A program made the translations under genes and the position numbers. The notes under the pieces were generated by a model. The model worked only from the letters and a program-made list of their open reading frames with translations. It had not been told where the DNA came from and made no database searches. A DNA stretch of 64,000 nucleotides from Anaerolineae bacterium (GTDB lineage Bacteria > Chloroflexota > Anaerolineae > Aggregatilineales > Phototrophicaceae), in the NCBI GenBank assembly GCA_025055175.1, contig JANWYT010000023.1, forward strand, positions 186,001-250,000, given 5' to 3'. Of the stretch, positions 57,602 to 64,000 are shown piece by piece (the stretch's first letter is position 1; the number at the start of each line of letters is the position of its first letter).

Positions 57602-57617
57602 GTGTTAGACTTAACAC
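57602..57617. promoter_or_regulatory. 16-bp inverted repeat upstream of plsY
   Basis: GTGTTAGACTTAACAC, perfect six-base arms around GACT, 63 bases before ATG 57680. Operator-like, in the gap between the TPR gene and plsY. Confidence 0.45.
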
Positions 57618-57679
57618 AGTCTTCAAAAAACCTTCAGTCCATCCCCAGCAACCAGTCACTGTTTCAGGAGTATTCAACT

Positions 57680-58345
57680 ATGCTGAACGAACACAACATC
57701 ATGCCCTTCCTGGCTATCATCATCAGCAGCTACCTGATCGGCTCGCTGCCCGTCGCTTATCTCATCGCCAAGACGCGCAACGTAGACATCTTCAAAGTAG
57801 GCAGCGGCAACATGGGGGGGACGAACGTGGCGCGCGCTCTGGGGCTGGGCTTCGGCCTGCTGACGGCGGCTCTGGACATCCTGAAAGGCGTGGTGGCGGT
57901 GCTGATTGCTCGCGCCATCCTGCCCGACCACAGCATCTCGGCCAGCGTCGTCAGCGGGCTGGTGGTGATCGTCGGCCACAACTGGTCGCTGTTCGCCAGC
58001 GTCATCAGCGCCGTGAGCAACGGCAGCCGCTTCGTCCTGAAGGGCGGCAAAGGCGCTGCGGCGGCTTTCGGCACGTTGCTCACCTTCGCGCCCATCCAAA
58101 CTATCCTGGGCATGGTGTCGCTGGGCGTGCTGCTCGTCTTATGGAAGCGCTACGTCTCGCTGGGCGTGTTGGCGGCCTTCGCCATCGCCATCGTGTGGAT
58201 CATCGTCCTGGTCAATCAGGGCCGCCTGCCGATGGAATATACCACCTACGCTCTGCTGATGGGCGCGCTCATCGTCCTGCGCTTCCGCGAGAACATCGAT
58301 CGCCTGTTGAAAGGCACTGAACGTCGTCTGGGCGAGCCGGCCTGA
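57680..58345 (+). CDS. plsY: Glycerol-3-phosphate acyltransferase PlsY
   Basis: A 221-residue polytopic membrane enzyme that acylates glycerol-3-phosphate from acyl-phosphate, the first step of phospholipid synthesis. The three PlsY motifs are present: GSGNMGGTNVAR, GHNW..F..FVLKGGKGAAAAFG, and a final PMEYTT-like region with RFRENI (motif 3 is less strict). CAGGAG lies nine bases before ATG 57680. plsX and plsC are not in the window. Confidence 0.94.
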   Translation: MLNEHNIMPFLAIIISSYLIGSLPVAYLIAKTRNVDIFKVGSGNMGGTNVARALGLGFGLLTAALDILKGVVAVLIARAILPDHSISASVVSGLVVIVGHNWSLFASVISAVSNGSRFVLKGGKGAAAAFGTLLTFAPIQTILGMVSLGVLLVLWKRYVSLGVLAAFAIAIVWIIVLVNQGRLPMEYTTYALLMGALIVLRFRENIDRLLKGTERRLGEPA

Positions 58346-58404
58346 AGGTCTCTATCTTGGCAATCTGGCCGACTTCCTCAAGGATCACGAGCTGCTGATT
58401 GCGG

Positions 58405-58410
58405 TACAAT
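58405..58410 (+). promoter_or_regulatory. -10 element upstream of the BLUF gene
   Basis: TACAATTG, 48 bases before ATG 58459; no good -35. Confidence 0.3.
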
Positions 58411-58458
58411 TGTCGTAGCCACGATTTGCCTTGTTATCTTTATGTGGAGGATAGACTC

Positions 58459-58884
58459 ATGGCCCTCGTATCTCTGATCTACGTGAGTATGGCTGTGCGT
58501 CCTATGACCGACGACGACCTGCGCGATATCTTGCGCAAGGCCCGCGAGAAGAATGCCCGCCTGAACATCACAGGCATGCTGCTCTACCGCGACGGCTTCT
58601 TCCTACAAATCTTGGAGGGCGAGCAGGCTCAAGTGGACGAACTGTTTGCCGTCATTGTCGCCGATGAGCGTCACAAGAACGTCCTCAAGGTGGAGGAACA
58701 TCCCATCACCGAGCGCACCTTCGGCCAGTGGACGATGGGCTTCAACCCGATGGATGACTTGAGCGACGAAGACATGGCTGGCTTCACCGACTATCTGGAG
58801 CGCCAAGACGTCAGCTATTTCGACAATCATCCCGACAGGATGTATCATCTGCTGGAGCGCTTCAAAGACCGCACCTTCTTTTAA
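58459..58884 (+). CDS. BLUF-domain blue-light sensor
   Basis: A 141-residue stand-alone BLUF protein that should bind FAD and sense blue light. All key positions are present and fall at the residue numbers known for cyanobacterial PixD: Tyr8 (LIYVS), Asn32, Gln50 (FLQILEG), Trp91 and Met93 (WTMGF). A short helical tail follows, with no output enzyme, so it acts through a partner. GTGGAGG lies eight bases before ATG 58459. No adjacent PatA/PixE-type response regulator is seen. Confidence 0.94.
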   Translation: MALVSLIYVSMAVRPMTDDDLRDILRKAREKNARLNITGMLLYRDGFFLQILEGEQAQVDELFAVIVADERHKNVLKVEEHPITERTFGQWTMGFNPMDDLSDEDMAGFTDYLERQDVSYFDNHPDRMYHLLERFKDRTFF

Positions 58885-58903
58885 TGGGGTTGTCCGCAGG
58901 CGG

Positions 58904-61441
58904 CTACGGCTCTGCTAGCGCCTGAATCTCTGCAATTGCGCGGCCGAGCGCTTCGTCTAGGCGCCGCAGGTCATTGGTGTCGCTCAGGATGAGCGTGCCA
59001 CCTGGCGCCTCCAACTCACAGCGCTCATTAAGGCGTTCGCTGGCGCGGCGCACGGCGCGGGCCAGCTCAGGGATGGGCGCTCGGCGATTGTCGTGGCGGC
59101 GCAAGCCTTCAAACAGGCGGGCGTAGCGCTGACAGTCCACGCTGGCGCGCGGCAGGTCGACGCTGGCGCGCAAGGCCAGCGCGTCGTCTAGCAAGAAGCG
59201 CGCGTAGTTGACGACGACAGCGGGCGTGGGCGTAGCGTCGACAGCTGCATACGCTTCAGCGCCGGCGATGCCCACGCTGAGAGCGCGCAGCAGGCGAAAG
59301 GGCGTCCCAGGGTCTTCGGTGCGCACGATTAGGGCCAGGCCCTGGCCGAAGTTTTCTGTGCTGCGGCTCTGGATGAGCTGGTCATCAGCCAGAATGCGGG
59401 CGAATTCACCGACGCTGGTGAGTTCAATGCGAGCGGGGATGCGGCTCAGGCGACCCTCATCCAGCGTCTGAACTGAGCTGCCGCGCAGCACATCGACGCG
59501 CCAGCGCGAGGCCTGGGCGTCGACGACGAAGGCCAGGGCGCTCTGGGTGGTCATATCTAGGCGGTAAGCCAGGCCAAATTCGCGGACTCCGCCGAGTTGC
59601 GTGCTGTCCACCTCTAGGATCAGACGCAGGCCGTCGTTAGGCAGGAAGTTGAGGGGCAGGATGTCGCCTGTCTCGCTGCGCAACACCTGGGCAGCTTCGT
59701 TCAGGTCTTGGTCACTGCTGCCCCCTAGCAGTCCAGGCCCGCTGTACAAACCATCAACCCATATTTCGTCCTCCAAGAAGGTCGTCGGAATGGGCGTGGG
59801 CGTGCTAGTAGGTGTGGGCGTGGCCGTGGCCGTCGGCGTGTTGGTGCTGGTAGGCGTGTCTGTGGGCGTAGACGTCGGCGTGTTGGTGCTAGTAGGGGTG
59901 TTGGTAGCTGTGCTGGTAGGTGTGGCCGTCGGCGTGGGCGTGTTGGTGGCCGTGGCCGTCGGCGTGCTGGTAGGTGTGTCTGTGGGCGTAGACGTCGGCG
60001 TGTTGGTGCTAGTAGGGGTGTTGGTAGCTGTGCTGGTGGATGAGGCCGTCGCCGACGGCGTCATTTCATCCCTCGCCTCCTCGCCGCCGAAGAGAAAAGG
60101 CGTGACGTCCTCCTGACTTTGCTGGGCTGTGGCCGAAGGTGCATTGAGCGTTGACACATTGGTTGGAGAGGGCGTGCTGGTGAGTGTAGCGGTCGGAGAG
60201 GGCGACGGTGTATTGGTTGGAGAGGGCGCGCTGGTGAGCGTATCGGTCGGTGCAGCGCCGATGAGGCCGCTGGTGGACGACGGCGTCGGCAATTGCGAGC
60301 CGAGCAGGATTAGACCCACGCCACTGAACAGCAGCAGGCTCACCAGCACGCCGATCCACAGGCTGCTGCGGCTGCGTCGTGGCGCAGGCATGGGTCGCGA
60401 CTCTGAGATCGTAGAGTAGGAGGATGGGCTGGTGAGCGGGCCTGGCGCAGGCGCCACAGCGACTGCCTTCTGTGGCTCAAGCTGGTTGCGCATCAGCTTG
60501 CTGAGGTCGAGCGGGCCGATGTCAGCTAGCTCTTGCATATCGGCGGGGAGCTTGGCGCGCAGCGCACCGTGCAGGTCGGTCATGAACTCCCAGGCTGAGT
60601 CGTAACGATAGCGTGGGTCTTTGGCCAGGATCGTTTCGAAGATTCCATCCACTCTGGCAGGCAGATCGGGCCGTTCATCGCGCAGAGAAGGCACGCGCTG
60701 TTCGCGGTGCATACGGATGAGTTCGGCTTCAGCTGCTTCGCCTTTCAGGCCAGGTGGCACGCGGAAGGGGCGCTGACCTGTCAGCATTTCGTAGGCGACG
60801 ATGCCGAAAGCGTACAGATCGCTGGCCTTGCTCACGGGATAGTTGGAGCGTTGTTGCTGCTCTGGCGGCATGTAGGCGCGCGTGCCGGCGTTGAAGGTCG
60901 TCTCAGCGCTGTCGCTGTCGATGGCAATGCCGAAGTCGGTCAGGTAGACGCGGCCATCAAGCTGCTGGATGAGGATATTGGCCGCCTTGATGTCGCGGTG
61001 GATGATGCCCTGTTCGTGTAAATGGTCGATGGCGCGCGCTGCTTGCACTAGGATGCGCACCACTTCGCTAATCGGGAAGAGCAGGCCCTCTTTGCCAAAG
61101 TCGCGCAGGTAATCGGCCAGAGAGCGACCGCTGATGTAGGCCATGACGATGTAGGCGTAGCGTTCGCGGATGGCGAAGTCGTAGAAGCGGACGATGTTGG
61201 CGTGACGCAGCTTGAGCAGCTGTTCGGCCTCGCCCTCGAATGAGCGCATGACGAATTCATTGCCAAAGTACTTGTCCTTGAGGATTTTGAGGGCATATTC
61301 TTGTGGATCGGTGGCGGTACGCGCCTTGTAGACGCAGGCCATGCCGCCTCCGCCGATGAAGTCTAGAATGCGATACTTGCCGTCGAGCGTGCCGTTTTCG
61401 ATGTGAGGGTTGTTTTGGCAATCGTAATCGACGCTGGCCAC
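58904..61441 (-). CDS. PknB-type Ser/Thr protein kinase with Thr/Pro stalk
   Basis: An 845-residue transmembrane kinase. The kinase domain (about 22-290) is complete: glycine loop GGGGMACVY, Lys in [18 protein letters not shown] and the PPE motif. One membrane helix is at about 361-383. The outer part has a Thr/Pro/Ser repeat stalk (about 390-560, largely TPTxTP) and a C-terminal domain of about 280 residues with a jelly-roll-like beta region and two cysteines. The stalk DNA contains a 62-bp duplicate. The FHA proteins at 37-38 kb are possible readers of its product. Confidence 0.93.
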   Translation of the reverse strand: MASVDYDCQNNPHIENGTLDGKYRILDFIGGGGMACVYKARTATDPQEYALKILKDKYFGNEFVMRSFEGEAEQLLKLRHANIVRFYDFAIRERYAYIVMAYISGRSLADYLRDFGKEGLLFPISEVVRILVQAARAIDHLHEQGIIHRDIKAANILIQQLDGRVYLTDFGIAIDSDSAETTFNAGTRAYMPPEQQQRSNYPVSKASDLYAFGIVAYEMLTGQRPFRVPPGLKGEAAEAELIRMHREQRVPSLRDERPDLPARVDGIFETILAKDPRYRYDSAWEFMTDLHGALRAKLPADMQELADIGPLDLSKLMRNQLEPQKAVAVAPAPGPLTSPSSYSTISESRPMPAPRRSRSSLWIGVLVSLLLFSGVGLILLGSQLPTPSSTSGLIGAAPTDTLTSAPSPTNTPSPSPTATLTSTPSPTNVSTLNAPSATAQQSQEDVTPFLFGGEEARDEMTPSATASSTSTATNTPTSTNTPTSTPTDTPTSTPTATATNTPTPTATPTSTATNTPTSTNTPTSTPTDTPTSTNTPTATATPTPTSTPTPIPTTFLEDEIWVDGLYSGPGLLGGSSDQDLNEAAQVLRSETGDILPLNFLPNDGLRLILEVDSTQLGGVREFGLAYRLDMTTQSALAFVVDAQASRWRVDVLRGSSVQTLDEGRLSRIPARIELTSVGEFARILADDQLIQSRSTENFGQGLALIVRTEDPGTPFRLLRALSVGIAGAEAYAAVDATPTPAVVVNYARFLLDDALALRASVDLPRASVDCQRYARLFEGLRRHDNRRAPIPELARAVRRASERLNERCELEAPGGTLILSDTNDLRRLDEALGRAIAEIQALAEP
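59856..60037. repeat. 62-bp direct repeat within the kinase stalk
   Basis: 59856-59917 is repeated at 59976-60037, offset 120 bp, inside the low-complexity TP-repeat coding region. A multiple of three, so frame is kept. Such tracts readily change length by slippage or recombination. Confidence 0.8.
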
Positions 61442-61485
61442 GTGGGTTGTCCTCAGGGATCAAGCAGGCGATAGAAGACGCGCTC

Positions 61486-61491
61486 ATTATA
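61486..61491 (-). promoter_or_regulatory. -10 element of the kinase gene
   Basis: TATAATGAG on the minus strand, about 45 bases before ATG 61441; -35 weak. Confidence 0.4.
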
Positions 61492-61581
61492 GCCGATCTG
61501 CTACCACCTCAATAGGCGCGCCGCCTGCTGCGGGCGGGGCGCGGCATGTTTGCGCCCCTACGAAAAAGCGCAGCCCATTGC

Positions 61582-61587
61582 TACAAT
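61582..61587 (+). promoter_or_regulatory. -10 element upstream of the glycosyltransferase gene
   Basis: TACAATCAAG, 26 bases before ATG 61613; no clear -35. Confidence 0.3.
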
Positions 61588-61612
61588 CAAGCCGATCGCA
61601 CAAGGATGGATA

Positions 61613-62527
61613 ATGTTGGACTTAGGGATTGTTATTGTCAATTGGAATACGCGCGATCTGCTGGAGAAGTGCCTGCGAACTGTCTACGCTAGCGAGGGCG
61701 ACTTCAGCTACAGCGTGGTGGTGGTCGACAACGCCAGCACCGACGGCAGCGCCGACATGGTGCGCGAACGCTTCCCTCAGGCGCAGCTCATCGCTAGCCA
61801 CACCAACGACGGCTTCCCGAAGGGCAACAACCGAGGCTTACGTCTGCTGGGCTTTCGCGGCATAGGACGAGTCGAACAAGGCGCGCCGCGCTACGCTCTG
61901 CTGCTCAATCCCGACACTGAAGTCCCGCCTGACGCGCTGTGGCGCATGATGCAGTTTATGGATGCGCGACCTGAGGTTGGCGTGGCCGGCCCTAAGCTCA
62001 TCATGGCCAACGGCGAATTAGACGTGGCCTGCCGACGCGGCTTCCCCACCCCAGCCGTCAGCTTCTACCACTTCAGCGGGCTGGCGCGCGTCTTCCCCTA
62101 CAGCCGACGCTTTGGCCGCTACAACATGACTTTCGCCGACCCAAACGAGGATTTGGAGGTCGACTCGGTGGTGGGGGCGTACATGCAAGTGCGTCGCGAA
62201 TGCATTGATGCGGTAGGTCTGATGGACGAAGCCTTCTTCATGTACGCCGAAGACCTAGACTGGGCCTACCGCATTAAAGACGCTGGTTGGAAGGTCTGGT
62301 ATCACGCAGCGGTGACCGTTTATCATCGCAAGCGCGCCGCCAGCAAACAGAGCGCCAGGGCGCAGCTTGAATTTTGGCGCGCTATGCTGATCTTCTACCG
62401 CAAGCATTATCGGCGGCGCACGCCCTTCTGGTTGCATGGGCCGATCCTGCTGGCGCTGCTGCTCAAAGGAGGACGCGGGCTGTGGCACGAACTACGCCAT
62501 CCAACGCCGCCAAATCAGAATATCTGA
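61613..62527 (+). CDS. GT2 family glycosyltransferase (WbbL/rhamnosyltransferase-like)
   Basis: A 304-residue GT-A enzyme. VDNASTDGS marks the nucleotide-sugar site, NPDTEV the DxD-type metal site and EDLDWAYR the catalytic-base region, with a late amphipathic helix pair likely to touch the membrane. The pattern is that of inverting rhamnosyl- or dTDP-sugar transferases in surface-glycan loci. AAGGA lies six bases before ATG 61613. Its 3' end overlaps the next gene by 46 bases. Confidence 0.9.
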   Translation: MLDLGIVIVNWNTRDLLEKCLRTVYASEGDFSYSVVVVDNASTDGSADMVRERFPQAQLIASHTNDGFPKGNNRGLRLLGFRGIGRVEQGAPRYALLLNPDTEVPPDALWRMMQFMDARPEVGVAGPKLIMANGELDVACRRGFPTPAVSFYHFSGLARVFPYSRRFGRYNMTFADPNEDLEVDSVVGAYMQVRRECIDAVGLMDEAFFMYAEDLDWAYRIKDAGWKVWYHAAVTVYHRKRAASKQSARAQLEFWRAMLIFYRKHYRRRTPFWLHGPILLALLLKGGRGLWHELRHPTPPNQNI

Positions 62528-63957
62528 CTCAAGCGCGCGGCGGCCCCTGGGTCAAGGACGCTCTGCGCCTGCTCCAGCTTGCGATAGACGTGGGCGCGCT
62601 GGTGCTGGGCTTTGCTTGCGGCTATCACGCGCGTCTGCTGTTGCCTTTCCTGCCTCAGCCCACGACCCAGCCCCCCTTTGAGCGCTACCTGCCCATCCTC
62701 ATCCTGCAAATCATCATCGTCATCGTCTTCTTCTATTTCAGCCGCCTATACCATCAGCGTCGCGTCTTCGCTCGCTTCGAACAACTGCGCTCCATCACCG
62801 GCACAATCACGCTGAGCGCCCTGCTGACCAACGGCCTGCAAGAGTTGCTCTTCCGCAACACCATCTTCGACGTGAACTATCCGCGCAGTCTGTTCTTCTA
62901 CAGTTGGTTCTTCAGCGTGCTGATGGTGGCGCTAGGGCGCGAAGTCTATCGGCGGATCGAAGTCGCCCTGCGGCGGCGCGGCATTGGCTGCGACAATCTG
63001 CTCGTCGTGGGGGCGGGCAAGGTGGCCCGCGACATGCTCACGCGCATTCGCAGCAATCCCGACTTGGGCTATGTCATCGTCGGCGTGGTGACGCCGCCCA
63101 CCGAACATCAGGGCAAGGTGTTGGGCGTCCCCAACCTGGGTGGCTTCGCCGACCTGCCGCGCTTGATCGACGAGTATCGCGTGGGTCAGGTCATCATCGC
63201 CTTGCCCGAAGCCAAGCGCAGCGAATTGGCTGACCTGGTGACGCTGTGCCAGCGCGGCCAGGTAGACATCAAGGTTTATCCTGACCTCTTCGCCTATATG
63301 GCCGGCGATCTGAACGTAGACGACTTGGGCGGCACGCCGCTGCTGACTGTGCGCGACATCGCCTTGCGCGGCTGGAAGCTCAGCCTGAAGCGCGGCCTGG
63401 ACGTGTTCGGCGCGGTCTTCGGCCTCATCTTCCTGTCGCCTTTCATGCTGCTCACTGCCCTGCTCATCCGCCTGGAATCGCCAGGGCCAGTCTTCTACAC
63501 CCAAGTTCGCATGGGCCTAGATGGCCGCCCCTTCCCCATGATTAAGTTCCGCAGTATGCGTTCGGATGCCGAGAAGGACGGCCCTGGCTGGACGACCGAG
63601 AACGATCCGCGCGTCACCCGCCTAGGGGCGTTCATGCGCAAGACCAACTGGGATGAGATTCCGCAGCTCATCAACGTGCTGCTGGGCCACATGAGCCTGG
63701 TCGGGCCGCGTCCAGAGCGCCCCGTCTACGTCATGGAATTCCGCGAGCAAATCCCACGCTACATGGAGCGTCACCGCGAGAAAGCCGGCATGACTGGTTG
63801 GGCGCAAATTCATGGCCTGCGCGGCGATACCTCCATCGCTGAACGCACCGCCTATGATCTTTGGTACGTCGAAAACTGGTCGCTATGGCTGGACATCAAG
63901 ATCATCCTCCGCACCATCTACCAAACTATCACCCGCAGCAGCCCTAACGCATATTAG
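62482..63957 (+). CDS. Polyprenyl glycosylphosphotransferase (WcaJ/WbaP type)
   Basis: A 491-residue enzyme that starts a glycan on undecaprenyl phosphate. Four hydrophobic helices (about 25-150) precede a CoA-binding-like Rossmann domain ([12 protein letters not shown]), a fifth helix, and the PGT core with [37 protein letters not shown] and [12 protein letters not shown] 62482 is chosen because AAAGGAGG lies nine bases upstream. It overlaps the GT2 gene by 46 bases. Together they mark the left end of an exopolysaccharide cluster. Confidence 0.92.
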   Translation: MARTTPSNAAKSEYLTQARGGPWVKDALRLLQLAIDVGALVLGFACGYHARLLLPFLPQPTTQPPFERYLPILILQIIIVIVFFYFSRLYHQRRVFARFEQLRSITGTITLSALLTNGLQELLFRNTIFDVNYPRSLFFYSWFFSVLMVALGREVYRRIEVALRRRGIGCDNLLVVGAGKVARDMLTRIRSNPDLGYVIVGVVTPPTEHQGKVLGVPNLGGFADLPRLIDEYRVGQVIIALPEAKRSELADLVTLCQRGQVDIKVYPDLFAYMAGDLNVDDLGGTPLLTVRDIALRGWKLSLKRGLDVFGAVFGLIFLSPFMLLTALLIRLESPGPVFYTQVRMGLDGRPFPMIKFRSMRSDAEKDGPGWTTENDPRVTRLGAFMRKTNWDEIPQLINVLLGHMSLVGPRPERPVYVMEFREQIPRYMERHREKAGMTGWAQIHGLRGDTSIAERTAYDLWYVENWSLWLDIKIILRTIYQTITRSSPNAY

Positions 63958-63968
63958 GAGACCAGCCT

Positions 63969-64000
63969 ATGGATGACTTCAAGCACCTAACGGAAGCTAT
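63969..64000 (+). CDS. Start of next gene, cut by window edge
   Basis: ATG 63969, twelve bases after the previous stop, with GGAGA at proper distance; encodes MDDFKHLTEA before the window ends. Probably the next gene of the exopolysaccharide operon. Too short to identify. Confidence 0.55.
   Translation, partial: MDDFKHLTEA

Noticed and set aside
59601-60116. Val/Gly-rich plus-strand frame opposite the kinase stalk
   Set aside because: It is the antisense reading of the Thr/Pro repeat and has no independent support.
59800-60240. Possible CRISPR or satellite array
   Set aside because: The repeats are coding TP-repeats in frame with the kinase, with no constant repeat/unique spacer layout.

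Overview
The window is a GC-rich, densely packed bacterial chromosome segment that looks like Chloroflexota (probably an Anaerolineae-type lineage). This is inferred from many exported proteins with Thr/Pro-rich linkers, a LysM/lamin-tail protein, DUF4340, a prokaryotic translin homologue, an Elp3 with radical-SAM and GNAT domains, and a four-repeat ribosomal protein S1. No phage, insertion sequence, CRISPR array, rRNA or tRNA gene was seen.

Layout. 1-3.1 kb: two paralogous CvpA-like membrane proteins (the first cut by the window edge), murC and a UbiE/MenG methyltransferase. 3.1-5.7 kb: translation block with infA, rpsU and rpsA on the minus strand and, divergently, the tmRNA gene ssrA (tag ANKNRTALMAA). 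rpsA has a perfect TTGACA-17-TATAAT promoter whose -35 box lies inside an 18-bp palindrome. 6.2-10.3 kb: a PslG-like glycoside hydrolase coupled to a GT-C glycosyltransferase. 10.3-15.8 kb: SDR epimerase, translin homologue, a 967-residue TIR/transmembrane/beta-helix/SH3b protein and a thrombospondin-type-3 repeat protein coupled to elp3. 17.8-22.5 kb: site-2 protease, HD protein, TyrA-like dehydrogenase, lipoprotein, a Cys/His-cluster protein of unknown function, and a lone receiver. 22.5-27.5 kb: PBP2a-like lipoprotein transpeptidase and an orphan OppD/OppF ATPase pair. 27.7-31.8 kb: a nitrilase-fold protein lacking its catalytic cysteine, small membrane proteins, YitT and a LysM/lamin-tail protein. 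32-38.3 kb: GAF-PAS histidine kinase, metallophosphoesterase, a Pth-TPR fusion, and a three-gene group with an FHA-FHA-TIR protein. 38.5-47.5 kb: DUF4340 protein, asnS, a beta-propeller-like exported protein, clpC, nadE and an SPFH protein. 47.8-54.6 kb: SRPBCC protein, a large class A PBP, an orphan CpaF ATPase and a saccharopine-dehydrogenase-like protein.

54.65-55.38 kb is the most unusual stretch: a gene-free AT-rich island with ten exact TTWTGCACA (DnaA-box type) nonamers in about 320 bp. Four of them are spaced exactly 20 bp apart, with a fifth 12 bp further on. It resembles a replication origin (oriC), a DnaA-titration locus or an iteron array, although no dnaA, dnaN, rep or par gene is next to it.

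55.4-64 kb: membrane-anchored MCP-like signalling protein, TPR protein, plsY, a BLUF blue-light sensor, a Ser/Thr kinase with a Thr/Pro-rich stalk, and the start of an exopolysaccharide locus (GT2, polyprenyl sugar-phosphate transferase, next gene cut by the edge).

Common themes are envelope construction (murC, two PBPs, plsY, glycosyltransferases), signalling across a membrane (kinase, FHA, TIR, MCP, BLUF, histidine kinase) and translation or quality control (S1, S21, IF-1, tmRNA, Elp3, Pth, AsnRS, ClpC). Core promoters repeatedly show TATAAT or TACAAT, usually followed by G, with a poorly conserved -35.
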